In this document: positions 19,440 to 28,754 of the stretch, in pieces
Position numbering within the stretch: the stretch's first letter is position 1
Layout of the letters: each line of letters begins with the position of its first letter
Assembly (NCBI RefSeq): GCF_029023785.1
Contig: NZ_CP118955.1
Span: 742,501-806,500 of the forward strand
DNA: 64,000 bases
Direction: 5' to 3'
From: Enterococcus faecium
GTDB taxonomy: Bacteria > Bacillota > Bacilli > Lactobacillales > Enterococcaceae
The notes under the pieces: model-generated
What the model was told of the DNA's origin: nothing
What the model saw: the letters and a program-made list of their open reading frames with translations, nothing else
Databases searched by the model: none
Program-made: the position numbers and the translations under genes

Positions 19440-19485
19440 AAAGGACATGAGAACCATCAACAGATGGAGATCTCGTGTCCTTTTC
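19440..19485 (+). terminator. Terminator of cls
   Basis: Stem AAAAGGACA-GAGA/TCTC-TGTCCTTTT with a long loop that contains CCATC/GATGG, then a short T run. Confidence 0.85.
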
Positions 19486-19493
19486 TAACGGGG

Positions 19494-19520
19494 CCATTTC
19501 TGAGAGTACGTCAGAAATGG
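19494..19520. other. Perfect hairpin in the cls-pstS intergenic region
   Basis: CCATTTCTGA (19494-19503) and TCAGAAATGG (19511-19520) form a perfect 10 bp stem with a 7 nt loop. No T run follows, so it is not a simple terminator. Confidence 0.6.
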
Positions 19521-19549
19521 AGAAAGCGTCTCGCATGAGCGAAATTAAC

Positions 19550-19665
19550 TTTGGGGTATCTCTTGTTTTTTGGGGAAAGCAAGAAATAAGCTAATATATG
19601 CTATTAAAAGAGACACATTTCAAAGCCAGTATAGCATAGAAACTTTTAATGAGATAGTTTTTTTT
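19550..19665 (+). other. Structured, gene-free segment upstream of pstS
   Basis: The 335 bp between cls and pstS has no gene. Here TATGCTAT (19597-19604) is complementary to ATAGCATA (19631-19638), and ATTAAAAG (19603-19610) to CTTTTAAT (19643-19650): crossing pairs, as in a pseudoknot or two alternative hairpins. TATCTC near 19558 can pair with GAGATA at 19651-19656, and T8 follows. Could be the 3' part of a small RNA; not proven. Confidence 0.35.
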
Positions 19666-19768
19666 ACAATTATGAGAATTTATTTTGTTATTTAATGATT
19701 TTGATTCGTTTTCATCAAGTAATGAAAATGATAAAATAAACATACTTTAGGATTAAAGGAGATTTCTA

Positions 19769-20626
19769 ATGAAAAAACTTAAATTATTCTTACCAATAAT
19801 AGGATTAGCCATTCTTTTATCAGGCTGTTCAAAGTGGATTGATCGAGGAGAATCCATTACGGCTGTTGGCTCTTCTGCTTTACAGCCTTTAGTAGAAACA
19901 GTTGCTGAAACTTACCAGACAGAAAATCCTGGAAAATTCATCAATGTACAAGGGGGCGGAAGCGGAACTGGTTTGTCTCAAGTACAGTCAGGAGCAGTCG
20001 ACATCGGAAACTCTGATTTGTTTGCGGAAGAAAAATCGGGGATCGATGCCTCAGCATTAGTCGATCATCGAGTAGCAGTTGTTGGGATCACTCCTATTGT
20101 GAACAAGGATATTGGCGTAAAAGACATCAGTATGGAAAACCTGAAAAAACTATTTACAGGCGAGATCAAAAACTGGAGTGAAGTCGGTGGAAAAGATCAG
20201 CCAGTAGTTATATTGAACCGCGCTTCAGGAAGCGGAACCCGTAGCACGTTTGAAAAATGGGTATTGGACGGAGAAACAGCTGTTCAGGCACAAGAACAAG
20301 ATTCAAGCGGAATGGTGCGCCAGATCGTTGCCGACACACCCGGTGCAATCAGCTATGTTGCTTTTTCTTATGTTTCCGATGATGTAGATACGTTGAATGT
20401 TAACGGTGTAGAACCGACAGATGAAAATGTGACAACGAACAAATGGACGATTTGGGCATATGAGCATATGTACACAAGAGATCATCCAAAAAAACTGACA
20501 AAAGAATTTTTAGACTATATCTTATCTGATGAAGTACAAGATAACATCGTTGGAGAACTAGGTTATATCCCTGTTTCTCATATGAAAGTCGAACGTGATT
20601 GGCAAGGAAATATCGTTAAAGAGTAA
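19769..20626 (+). CDS. pstS: Phosphate ABC transporter substrate-binding lipoprotein
   Basis: Surface lipoprotein that captures inorganic phosphate; 285 residues. A signal peptide with lipobox LLSGC gives a lipidated Cys at about residue 20. Phosphate-binding segments TAVGSSALQPL, GGGSGTGLSQV and NRASGSGTRSTFEKW are intact. AAAGGAGA precedes the ATG at 19769. It heads the pst-phoU cluster; the 114 bp gap to pstC holds a possible Pho box, so pstS may be transcribed partly separately. Confidence 0.96.
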   Translation: MKKLKLFLPIIGLAILLSGCSKWIDRGESITAVGSSALQPLVETVAETYQTENPGKFINVQGGGSGTGLSQVQSGAVDIGNSDLFAEEKSGIDASALVDHRVAVVGITPIVNKDIGVKDISMENLKKLFTGEIKNWSEVGGKDQPVVILNRASGSGTRSTFEKWVLDGETAVQAQEQDSSGMVRQIVADTPGAISYVAFSYVSDDVDTLNVNGVEPTDENVTTNKWTIWAYEHMYTRDHPKKLTKEFLDYILSDEVQDNIVGELGYIPVSHMKVERDWQGNIVKE

Positions 20627-20628
20627 TC

Positions 20629-20645
20629 TTTACACAAAATTTACA
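20629..20645 (+). promoter_or_regulatory. Possible PhoP box between pstS and pstC
   Basis: Two TTTACA hexamers at 20629-20634 and 20640-20645 are spaced exactly 11 bp apart, the periodicity of Bacillus-type PhoP boxes; a looser TTTTACA follows at 20659-20665. Inference from the motif only. Confidence 0.45.
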
Positions 20646-20740
20646 AACTTAGCTAAACTTTTACATGTTATTAAAACCAAATTGATGTTCAATTTGTACA
20701 CTGAGTGAGTATGTTAAACCTGATTAAGGGGGAGTCATCT

Positions 20741-21661
20741 GTGGAAGATGTGAAAAAAGTATTATTAACAAAATCAAAACGTTCAAAAATGGAACAGCGT
20801 GGAAAATTCATCAGTTTTTTATGTATCGCGCTGATCGTGTTGGTTGTATTATCTATTTTTTATTTTGTAGCTAGTAAAGGATTGGCCACCTTTTTTACTG
20901 ATAAGATCAATGTATTTGATTTTCTGTTTGGTACAGATTGGAATCCAAGCCAAATCGGAGCAAATGGGAAACCAATGGTAGGGGCATTGCCTATGATCAC
21001 AGGTTCGTTTATTGTGACCTTTTTATCTGCTATCGTTGCCACGCCATTTGCCATTGGTGCAGCAGTATTCATGACGGAGATCTCTCCTAAAAACGGAACG
21101 AAGATCTTACAGCCGGTCATCGAGCTGCTTGTAGGTATTCCTTCTGTCGTTTATGGTTTTATCGGTTTATCAGTTATCGTGCCTTTTGTCAGAAGTATTT
21201 TTGGCGGGACAGGGTTTGGTATCTTAGCTGGTACATTTGTGTTGTTCGTTATGATCTTGCCGACTGTCACAACGATGACTGTTGATGCATTAAAGGCAGT
21301 GCCACGGCACTATCGGGAAGCTTCATTAGCGCTTGGTGCCACAAGATGGCAAACAATCTACAAAGTCGTGCTACGAGCAGCCGTGCCCGGGATTTTAACA
21401 GCAGTCGTTTTTGGTATGGCTCGTGCGTTTGGTGAAGCCTTAGCTATCCAAATGGTCATCGGTAATGCAGCATTGATGCCAACAGGACTTACTACTCCTG
21501 CTTCTACATTGACGTCCATCTTAACAATGGGAATCGGAAATACAATCATGGGAACAGTTGAAAATAATGTGTTATGGTCATTAGCGCTGATCTTGCTATT
21601 GATGTCATTATTCTTTAATATCGTGATCCGTATGATTGGGAAGAAAGGAGAGCTGAAATAA
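20741..21661 (+). CDS. pstC: Phosphate ABC transporter permease PstC
   Basis: One of two membrane subunits of the phosphate importer. From the GTG at 20741 (AAGGGGGAG, 7 nt upstream) the protein has 306 residues; earlier in-frame starts at 20705 and 20711 lack a ribosome binding site. Six hydrophobic segments and the EAA loop REASLALGATRWQTIYKVVL are seen. The stop overlaps the pstA ATG (TAATG). Confidence 0.95.
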   Translation: MEDVKKVLLTKSKRSKMEQRGKFISFLCIALIVLVVLSIFYFVASKGLATFFTDKINVFDFLFGTDWNPSQIGANGKPMVGALPMITGSFIVTFLSAIVATPFAIGAAVFMTEISPKNGTKILQPVIELLVGIPSVVYGFIGLSVIVPFVRSIFGGTGFGILAGTFVLFVMILPTVTTMTVDALKAVPRHYREASLALGATRWQTIYKVVLRAAVPGILTAVVFGMARAFGEALAIQMVIGNAALMPTGLTTPASTLTSILTMGIGNTIMGTVENNVLWSLALILLLMSLFFNIVIRMIGKKGELK

Positions 21662-22545
21662 TGAACGCAAAACGCTCAGATAAAATTGCTACAGGTGTTT
21701 TATATATAGTTTCGGGGATCATCGTATTGATTTTAGCAGCTTTACTACTTTATATCTTAGTTCGGGGAATACCGCATATTTCATGGTCCTTCTTGACCGA
21801 ACCTTCCAAAGCCTACCAAGAAGGCGGTGGAATCGGGATCCAGCTATTTAACTCGATTTATTTGCTTTTGATCACGATGATCATCAGTTTTCCTATTTCT
21901 TTAGGTGCGGGTATCTATCTTTCAGAATATGCTGGAAAAAACTGGCTAACAGATGTGATTCGCACGTCGATTGAAATCTTGAGCTCGTTGCCTTCTGTCG
22001 TTGTCGGTTTATTCGGTTTCTTGGTTTTCGTTATTCAATTCCAGTATGGTTTCTCGATTATTTCTGGTGCATTGGCTTTGACTGTATTCAACTTGCCTCT
22101 TTTGACTAGAACAGTTGAGGAGTCTTTACAAGCGGTCCATTACACACAACGAGAAGCAGGATTGGCCTTAGGTTTGTCACGCTGGGAAACAGTGATAAAA
22201 GTGGTGGTTCCAGAAGCGACACCAGGGATTTTGACTGGTGTGATCCTAAGTTCTGGAAGAATTTTTGGTGAAGCAGCTGCATTGATCTATACGGCTGGAC
22301 AAAGTGCACCTGCGTTAGATTTTACGAACTGGAATCCATTAAGTGTTTCAAGCCCGATCAGCATTTTCCGTCAAGCTGAAACATTAGCTGTCCATATTTG
22401 GAAGATCAATACAGAAGGCACGATGCCTGATGGTGTTTCTGTTTCGGCTGGCGCTTCTGCCGTGTTGATCATTGCTGTTTTACTGTTCAACTTCGGCGCT
22501 CGTGCGATTGGCAAACGATTATACCGAAAAATGACTTCAGCCTAA
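21661..22545 (+). CDS. pstA: Phosphate ABC transporter permease PstA
   Basis: Second permease of the Pst complex, 294 residues, six hydrophobic segments, EAA loop [20 protein letters not shown]. Start ATG at 21661 shares its A with the pstC stop codon, with AAAGGAG upstream inside pstC, so translation is probably coupled. Confidence 0.95.
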   Translation: MNAKRSDKIATGVLYIVSGIIVLILAALLLYILVRGIPHISWSFLTEPSKAYQEGGGIGIQLFNSIYLLLITMIISFPISLGAGIYLSEYAGKNWLTDVIRTSIEILSSLPSVVVGLFGFLVFVIQFQYGFSIISGALALTVFNLPLLTRTVEESLQAVHYTQREAGLALGLSRWETVIKVVVPEATPGILTGVILSSGRIFGEAAALIYTAGQSAPALDFTNWNPLSVSSPISIFRQAETLAVHIWKINTEGTMPDGVSVSAGASAVLIIAVLLFNFGARAIGKRLYRKMTSA

Positions 22546-22559
22546 GGAGAAGAAGCAAA

Positions 22560-23366
22560 ATGAAAAAATATAACTGGAATGAAACAAATGTCATCACCAT
22601 GCCAAAAGAGAAAGAAGTAGCACTATATACGGATGATCTACATGTCTGGTATGGCGACAATGAAGCAATCAAAGGAGTGGATCTGGAATTTGAAAAAAAT
22701 AAGATCACTGCACTGATTGGTCCTTCCGGCTGCGGAAAATCTACGTATCTTCGTTCGTTGAATCGAATGAATGATGGGATCGCTAATACGAAAATCACTG
22801 GGAAAATCATGTATCAAGGCGTAGATATTAATGCGCCTCAAGTGGATGTTTATGAGATGCGCAAACGGATTGGCATGGTTTTTCAACGTCCTAATCCGTT
22901 CAGCAAGTCGATTTATGACAATATTACATTTGCTTTGAAACAGCACGGCGAAAAAAACAAAAAGAAATTAGATGAAATCGTTGAAACAAGCTTGAAACAA
23001 GCTGCCTTGTGGGACCAAGTAAAAGACAGCTTGGACAAAAGTGCCTTGGCTTTATCTGGCGGGCAACAGCAACGTTTATGTATTGCTCGTGCGATCGCGA
23101 TGAAACCTGATATCTTGCTGCTAGACGAGCCGGCAAGTGCTTTGGACCCTATTTCGACAGGAACGGTTGAAGAAACACTTGTAAACTTGAAAGAAGACTA
23201 TACGATCATCATCGTGACGCATAACATGCAACAAGCAGCTCGTATCAGCGACTATACTGCCTTTTTCTATCTAGGAAAAGTAATGGAATATGACAAAACT
23301 AACAAGATATTTACCAGACCAAAAATTCAGGCAACCGAAGATTATGTGTCCGGTCATTTTGGTTAA
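22560..23366 (+). CDS. pstB: Phosphate ABC transporter ATPase PstB, first copy
   Basis: ATPase powering phosphate import, 268 residues. Walker [11 protein letters not shown]-loop [13 protein letters not shown], signature [13 protein letters not shown] and Walker [14 protein letters not shown] are intact. It carries an N-terminal extension of about 20 residues missing from the second copy. AGGAGAAG precedes the ATG at 22560. It lies 14 bp after pstA. Confidence 0.96.
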   Translation: MKKYNWNETNVITMPKEKEVALYTDDLHVWYGDNEAIKGVDLEFEKNKITALIGPSGCGKSTYLRSLNRMNDGIANTKITGKIMYQGVDINAPQVDVYEMRKRIGMVFQRPNPFSKSIYDNITFALKQHGEKNKKKLDEIVETSLKQAALWDQVKDSLDKSALALSGGQQQRLCIARAIAMKPDILLLDEPASALDPISTGTVEETLVNLKEDYTIIIVTHNMQQAARISDYTAFFYLGKVMEYDKTNKIFTRPKIQATEDYVSGHFG

Positions 23367-23381
23367 GACGGAGGCCTCAAC

Positions 23382-24140
23382 ATGACAAAAGAAATTATTT
23401 CATCTAAAGATCTTCATCTGTATTATGGAAAGAAAGAAGCACTAAAAGGGATCAATCTAAGTTTCAATCAAGGGGAAATCACTGCGATGATCGGTCCTTC
23501 TGGTTGCGGGAAATCCACTTATCTGCGTTCTTTGAACCGGATGAATGACCTGATTCCGAATGTAACGATCACCGGAAGTGTTTTATATAAAGACAAAGAC
23601 ATCTATGGTCCAAAAACAGATGTTGTTGAACTAAGAAAAGAAATCGGCATGGTATTCCAGCAGCCAAACCCATTTCCTTTTTCTATCTATGAAAATGTCA
23701 TCTATGGATTGAAATTAAAAGGGGAAAAAGATAAAAAAGTCCTTGATCAAGTAGTTGAAGAAAGCCTGAAGGCAGCGTCTGTTTGGGATGATGTGAAAGA
23801 CAAATTGCATAAAAGTGCTTTATCTTTATCCGGTGGGCAGCAGCAGCGTGTATGTATCGCACGTGTTTTGGCAGTTAATCCGGAAATCATCTTATTGGAT
23901 GAACCAACAAGTGCGCTTGATCCTGTTTCTACTGGGAAAATCGAAAGTATGCTGTTAGAATTAAGAGAGCGGTATACGATGATCATCGTGACCCATAATA
24001 TGTCTCAAGCTTCACGTATTTCAGATAAGACGGCATTCTTTTTAGATGGTCACTTGATCGAATACAACGATACGAAGAAGATATTCATGAATCCAGAAAA
24101 ACAAGAGACAGAAGATTATATTTCAGGTCGATTTGGATAA
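23382..24140 (+). CDS. pstB: Phosphate ABC transporter ATPase PstB, second copy
   Basis: 252 residues with Walker [11 protein letters not shown]-loop [13 protein letters not shown], signature [13 protein letters not shown] and Walker [13 protein letters not shown]. It is a clear paralogue of the upstream copy, 15 bp away, as in streptococci and lactobacilli that carry two pstB genes. The two could form a heterodimer or alternate; the sequence does not tell which. Confidence 0.96.
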   Translation: MTKEIISSKDLHLYYGKKEALKGINLSFNQGEITAMIGPSGCGKSTYLRSLNRMNDLIPNVTITGSVLYKDKDIYGPKTDVVELRKEIGMVFQQPNPFPFSIYENVIYGLKLKGEKDKKVLDQVVEESLKAASVWDDVKDKLHKSALSLSGGQQQRVCIARVLAVNPEIILLDEPTSALDPVSTGKIESMLLELRERYTMIIVTHNMSQASRISDKTAFFLDGHLIEYNDTKKIFMNPEKQETEDYISGRFG

Positions 24141-24152
24141 GGAGGAAACGGA

Positions 24153-24830
24153 ATGCTACGTACACAATTTGAAGAAGAATTGCTGAATCTCCATAATCAG
24201 TTCTACGAAATGGGGATGATGGTGAGCAGCGCCGTGCACAAGTCAGTTCGTGCATACATCAAACACGATAAAATCTTAGCCCAAGAAGTTATCGAAAACG
24301 ATATAAATATCAATAACATGGAAACACGCTTGGAGAAGAAAAGTTTTGAAATGATCGCATTGCAACAGCCAGTTACAACTGATTTGCGTATGATCATTAC
24401 GGTCATGAAAGCTAGCTCGGATTTAGAACGTATGGCCGATCATGCGGTGTCTGTTGCTAAATCCACGATTCGCGTAAAAGGGCAGACGAGAATACCGGAA
24501 ATCGAAAAAGAGATCTCCGATATGTCCGATTATGTGAAAAAAATGGTGGACAACGTCCTAGTAGCTTATGTCAAAACAGACGAAAAAGACGCACGTACGA
24601 TCGCCAATATGGATCAAAGAGTCAATGACTATTTCAATCGAATCTATAATGCAACAATCAAAAATATGCAGGAAAATCCTGAGACAGTCATCAGTGGAAC
24701 AGACTACTTGAATGTTGCCAGTTATCTAGAACGGATCGGAGACTATGTGACAAACATCTGTGAATGGATCGTCTACTTGGCTACAGGGAAAATCACTGAG
24801 TTAAATACGAACCACAATGAGATTTTCTAA
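24153..24830 (+). CDS. phoU: Phosphate signalling protein PhoU
   Basis: Negative regulator linking Pst activity to the PhoR/PhoP two-component system; 225 residues. Two three-helix PhoU repeats are seen, each with the metal-binding style motif (DLERMADHAVSVA about residue 88, YLERIGDYVTNICEW about 190). GGAGGAAAC precedes the ATG at 24153, 12 bp after pstB. A hairpin repeat and terminator end the operon. Confidence 0.95.
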   Translation: MLRTQFEEELLNLHNQFYEMGMMVSSAVHKSVRAYIKHDKILAQEVIENDININNMETRLEKKSFEMIALQQPVTTDLRMIITVMKASSDLERMADHAVSVAKSTIRVKGQTRIPEIEKEISDMSDYVKKMVDNVLVAYVKTDEKDARTIANMDQRVNDYFNRIYNATIKNMQENPETVISGTDYLNVASYLERIGDYVTNICEWIVYLATGKITELNTNHNEIF

Positions 24831-24864
24831 ACTGAAGCTGTGATTATGCCGTTTGTTTATGAAA

Positions 24865-24985
24865 AGAGGTTGTGAAAAAGCTGTTCTACATCAAGTAATA
24901 AGAACAGTCAAACAAAAAATAGCTCCTCATATTTTTCGTTTGGCTGGACTTATTACCGCAGATGCAAGCTTTTGAACACCGTTTA
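24865..24985 (+). repeat. Interspersed hairpin repeat, unit C (downstream of phoU)
   Basis: Opens AGAGGTTGTGAAA, closes GAACACCGTTTA at 24974-24985. Paired arms: AAAGCT/AAGCTTT, CATC/GATG, GTAATAAG/CTTATTAC, CAAAC/GTTTG, AAAAAT/ATTTTT. It starts 35 bp after the phoU stop and is followed by a terminator. Confidence 0.78.
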
Positions 24986-24991
24986 TTCGGG

Positions 24992-25026
24992 AAAGGGTTT
25001 GTGACAAAACATGTCACAAACCCTTT
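24992..25026 (+). terminator. Terminator of the pst-phoU operon
   Basis: Stem AAGGGTTTGTGACA/TGTCACAAACCCTT, perfect, 4-5 nt loop, followed by TT and CATC. Confidence 0.9.
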
Positions 25027-25052
25027 TCATCATTTCATAGAAAGGATAAAGA

Positions 25053-26083
25053 ATGCAAAAAAAAATTAGCATCATCACTATATTTTTTATTTGTGTGCTT
25101 ACTTCATGGGTTATTCAGCATCAAGCCGCTTTATATGAAGTACCTGTCATCGAGATCGAAAAAGTACGAATAAAAGAGGATCATCAATTGATTACAGGAA
25201 AACTGATGAACACGGATCAAAAAGGAGAATCGATTTATTTATCGGTTCCTTATCAAAAAAATCAAATAGAAACAGCAAATATAAAAGCGAGACAAATGTA
25301 TCTAGTCCAAATGCATGGAGATGAATGGCAGCTAGTAGCAAAAAAAATGATGGCTGGCTTTTCTTCTTCACAAGTATCTTCATTGGCGCTATGTTGCTTA
25401 TTGGCGGAAAACAGGGTCTATTTGCTTTAGGAAGTCTCATCATCAATATCGTTTTACTTTTACTTTTGTTGCTCATCTTTACTAAAACAGAAGGGATTTC
25501 TCTATTAAATATATCTATCCTGTTCGTCGTTATAGGGATGATTATTAGCATATTGGCTTTAGATGGATGGAATAGAAGCAGTATAATCAAAATTTCAGCT
25601 GCAGTTACGAGTGTTTTTTTAGCATTTTTTATTTGTCTTTTGACAATGAATCATTGGAAAGACCAAGGACTGCGCTATGAGGAACTGAATTATCTGACAC
25701 GACCGTATCGTTCTGTTTTTCTTTCTAGCGTACTGATTGGAACAGCTGGAGGAACACTCGATACCGTTATCACAGTCATTGCGACATTAGAAGAATTGAC
25801 TAAGCGACAACCAGAAATAACAGCGAAACAGTTATGGCTTTCAGGAAGGCAAGTGGGTCGAGATGTGATTGGCTCGATGACCAATATCCTTTTGTTCGTC
25901 TATATCAGTGGGTCAGTTCCATCGCTTCTTTTATATTTAGGAAATCAATGGTCGTTCAAAGAAACGATAGAACAGCATTTATCATTGGAATTTTTACGCG
26001 TCATTGCTGGCAGCTTAGGAATAGTATTATCGATCCCTATCTCGGTCCTCTTTTTTCTGACTGTAAGGAGGCTGAAACGATGA
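25053..26083 (+). pseudogene. YibE-family membrane protein gene with a -1 frameshift
   Basis: Frame 1 (25053 to about 25350) encodes a signal-like hydrophobic start (about residues 6-25), a soluble part and DEWQLVAKK; the next frame continues NDGWLFFFTSIFIGAMLLIGG with six or so membrane segments and GGTLDTVITVIATLEEL, typical of YibE. The switch falls in an A8 tract at 25340-25347: nine A would restore one protein of about 343 residues. A one-base deletion, a sequencing slip, or -1 slippage on the A tract are all possible. The YibE/YibF pair is predicted to form an exporter of unknown substrate. Confidence 0.75.
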
Positions 26084-26846
26084 ATGTACTTATTATACTT
26101 GTTGGGATTTTAGCAATCAGCGTGCTACTTATTGGCGGTACGCAAGGTATGTATATTCTTTTAGGCTTATTCATCAATTTAGGGATCTTTTTCCTGTTGT
26201 TATTCGGTTATCATCAGAAGTGGCCGATACTGGCATTGTCGGTCATAGGATTTTTATTGATTGCTGTGGTTATCTTATTTTTTATCAACGGTTATAATCT
26301 AAAAATGCGTGCAGCTTTTGTGAGTATACTGATCTTTTTATTTTGTTTCCTACTATTGCTTCCTATCACTGATTTTTTAGCGATCCAAGGTTTTACATCG
26401 TAGAACTAGAAGAATTATCTGGCTTAGATAAGACTTTAGCGATTGATTTTAGATTACTTACGAGATCGTTGCTTCTGATTAGTCTTAGTGGTGCTGTTTT
26501 AGATGCTAGTGTAGCAATTTCTAGTGGGACATTCGAAGTATATCAGGCAAATCCGCAATTATCTTTTTACCAATTGCGCCATTCTAGTTTCGCTATTGCT
26601 AAAAAAATATTGGCGTCAACAGTAATGACACTTCTTTTTGCATTCATGGGAAGTTCTTTAGCGTTGATCCTCTGGTTTATTGATTTAGACATTCCTTTTC
26701 AGCAAGTGATCAATGAAAAATCATTTGTTCTAGAATATACGATGGCTATTCTTACCACATTGTCTGCACTACTTGTTCTTCCTTTAACCTGCGTGACTAC
26801 AGCATATCTCTTTACAAAAAAGAAAGAACAACTCAAGATGGAGTAA
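26080..26846 (+). pseudogene. YibF-family membrane protein gene with a -1 frameshift
   Basis: The ATG at 26080 overlaps the yibE stop (ATGA), with AAGGAGG upstream. The frame runs through several membrane segments (VLIILVGILAISVLLIGG onward) and stops at 26401-26403, while the continuation VELEELSGLDKTL and GAVLDASVAISSGTFEV lies one frame back and runs to 26846. One extra T in the TTTT tract at 26391-26394 would join them to a protein of about 255 residues. A stop codon 3 codons after the join makes slippage rescue unlikely. Broken like its partner yibE, or mis-sequenced. Confidence 0.75.
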
Positions 26847-26862
26847 AAGTTACAACTTAAGT

Positions 26863-26896
26863 CCTATGACATTTTTACTGAATCAGTGCATAATAT
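26863..26896 (+). promoter_or_regulatory. liaX promoter with palindromic operator candidate
   Basis: ATGACA (26868-26873) and CATAAT (26891-26896) are 17 bp apart. GTCCTATGAC (26863-26872) is a GTC-N4-GAC dyad over the -35 box, a plausible site for the LiaR response regulator; the match to a published box was not checked. Confidence 0.5.
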
Positions 26897-26945
26897 GGAT
26901 GTAAGGAAAAGCTTGCAAACAATTTTGCTTAAGGAGGCAATTTCC

Positions 26946-28514
26946 ATGAAAGAAAGAGAACGTATTTTAGATTTAGTGAAAAAAGGAATCCTTTCGACTG
27001 AAGAAGGCTTAGATTTATTAGAAAGCATGGCAACTGAAAAAGACGAAAAGCAAATAAAAAAAGAAGCAGACAAGGTAACTGCTAGTCATAAAGAAAAAGA
27101 TCAGGCAAGTCAATTGATCGATAAACTTGAAAACGGCGAAGAAGAAATTTCTGAGCCAGTTGATCCAAAGGAAAGAGAAAGACAAGATCAAGAAAACTTA
27201 GAAAAGATCTTAGATGAACTAGCAACTGAAGCGAATAAAACTTCGGCGCGTCTAGATGAAGTAAATGCTCAATTCGCTGACAATAAGGCAGCACGCAATG
27301 AGAAACAGGAAGCATTGATGCAGCTGAATACAAAAGAAGAATTAGGCGAGTTGACAGAAGAAGAATTAGCACAGCGTCAGACGTTAGAAGCAGAAATCAA
27401 AGAATTAGAAGCTAGTGGCGATACACTGTTAGAAGAACAATTGAAATTAGAAGCAGAATTAAAAGATATCCGTAAGAATCAATGGTCTGAGAAAAAAGAA
27501 ACGTTTACTGATAAGTTTGAATTGCCAGATGATTGGAAAGATCAAGCAACAGATACACTGAATCAAGTAGGCGAAAAAATGTCAGAAGCTGGATCACAGT
27601 TAGGCAAATTCTTGAAGAAAACATTCCAAACTGTTTCAGAAACAGTGAATGACAACATGGAATGGAAAGATGTCAGCTTACGTGTCCCTGGGATTGCGAC
27701 AACGAAATTTGAGCATGAATTTTACTATGAAGCTCCTGCAGCAAGTATCCTTGATATCAAGGCAGCAAACGGAAACGTGACGTTAAAAACGTGGGACAGC
27801 AACGATGTGAAAGTTGAAGCTAAGATCAAACTTTACGGAAAAATGGGTGCTGAACCATTTGAAGCATTCTCTGAACGGAGCCAGATTGAGGTTAATGAAG
27901 ATCATATCTCCTTCCAAATTCCAAATAAACGTGTGCGTGCAGACCTTGTTTTCTACTTACCTAAACGAGTATACGACCACGCAGCTATTAAACTTCTAAA
28001 TGGCAACATCATGATTGAAACATTGGAAGCTAAAGATATTTATACAAAATCTACGAATGGTAACATCATCGTGGACCAATTAACTGCAACGATGCTGGAA
28101 GTAGAAGGTGTAAACGGCAATATCGATATTCGAAACGGGAACATCTTAGATTCTATTATCGAAACAGTAAATGGTACAGTGACATTTGGTGCGACAGCAG
28201 AAAACCTTTCTGTGTCTTTGGTAAATGGTGATGTACGTCTTACGATTAAAGAAGATAATTTGAAAAAAGTAGAAGCAAGTTCAGTGAACGGAAATGTCAA
28301 AGTCGCTTTACCAGATGGCATCGGTTTGGAAGGACATGCTAAAACAAGTCTTGGAAGTATCAACAGCCGTCTGTCCAATTACGAAGTAGTTCGTGAGAAA
28401 AAAGAACGGACAAACCAAATGTTGCAATTCCGTCGTGTTTCAGATGGTGAAATCACGCAAGTGCAACTTTCAACGACAACAGGAAGTATCTATTTAAAAG
28501 ATACAGATAAATAA
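26946..28514 (+). CDS. liaX: LiaX, surface-exposed envelope-stress sensor protein
   Basis: In enterococci LiaX senses daptomycin and cationic peptides and its C-terminus restrains the LiaFSR response. 522 residues from the ATG at 26946 (AAGGAGG upstream; the earlier ORF start at 26886 has none). An N-terminal SHOCT-like segment (MKERERILDLVKKGILSTEE), a long acidic coiled coil (about 60-185), and a C-terminal DUF4097 beta-strand repeat domain (about 255-520) with recurring NGN turns (AANGNVTLKTW, STNGNIIV, GVNGNIDIRNG, SVNGNVKVAL) are visible. No signal peptide. Identification is by architecture and the following liaY and liaZ genes. Confidence 0.88.
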   Translation: MKERERILDLVKKGILSTEEGLDLLESMATEKDEKQIKKEADKVTASHKEKDQASQLIDKLENGEEEISEPVDPKERERQDQENLEKILDELATEANKTSARLDEVNAQFADNKAARNEKQEALMQLNTKEELGELTEEELAQRQTLEAEIKELEASGDTLLEEQLKLEAELKDIRKNQWSEKKETFTDKFELPDDWKDQATDTLNQVGEKMSEAGSQLGKFLKKTFQTVSETVNDNMEWKDVSLRVPGIATTKFEHEFYYEAPAASILDIKAANGNVTLKTWDSNDVKVEAKIKLYGKMGAEPFEAFSERSQIEVNEDHISFQIPNKRVRADLVFYLPKRVYDHAAIKLLNGNIMIETLEAKDIYTKSTNGNIIVDQLTATMLEVEGVNGNIDIRNGNILDSIIETVNGTVTFGATAENLSVSLVNGDVRLTIKEDNLKKVEASSVNGNVKVALPDGIGLEGHAKTSLGSINSRLSNYEVVREKKERTNQMLQFRRVSDGEITQVQLSTTTGSIYLKDTDK

Positions 28515-28632
28515 AGAGGTTGTGAAAGAGATGTTCAGCCTTGAGCAATAAGAAGCGATTTTGTAAAATAGCTTCCCCTATTTTACAAAATTGTGCCTTA
28601 TTGCCGATAGGCTATCTCTTGAACACCGTTTA
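28515..28632 (+). repeat. Interspersed hairpin repeat, unit D (abuts liaX stop)
   Basis: Begins AGAGGTTGTGAAA at the base after the liaX stop codon and ends GAACACCGTTTA at 28621-28632. Best-preserved fold of the family: AGAGAT/ATCTCT, AGCCT/AGGCT, GCAATAAG/CTTATTGC and a perfect 14 bp inner arm ATTTTGTAAAATAG/CTATTTTACAAAAT around a 6 nt loop. Confidence 0.85.
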
Positions 28633-28635
28633 CCA

Positions 28636-28754
28636 AGAGATTATGAACCTGCCAATTATCGCCGAGTCACAAGGAATAATTTCAGAAAAAGCTCGTCACG
28701 TTTTATGAATATGGTAATTTGTGACCGAGAATTTTGCAGAAAGACACCGATTAA
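28636..28754 (+). repeat. Interspersed hairpin repeat, unit E (between liaX and liaY)
   Basis: A second, diverged unit in tandem: opens AGAGATTATGAA, closes GACACCGATTA (degenerate). Arms CTGC-AATT/AATT-TGCAG and GTCACAA/TTGTGAC pair. Its inner sequence resembles unit F at 37.0 kb. A weak hairpin GAAGAA...TTCTTC at 28757-28785 follows. Confidence 0.65.

Noticed and set aside
25340..25347. Programmed -1 frameshifting as the normal way to make YibE
   Set aside because: The A8 tract could support it, but I see no clear downstream stimulator, and yibF next door carries a frameshift that cannot be explained so; deletion or sequencing error is simpler.
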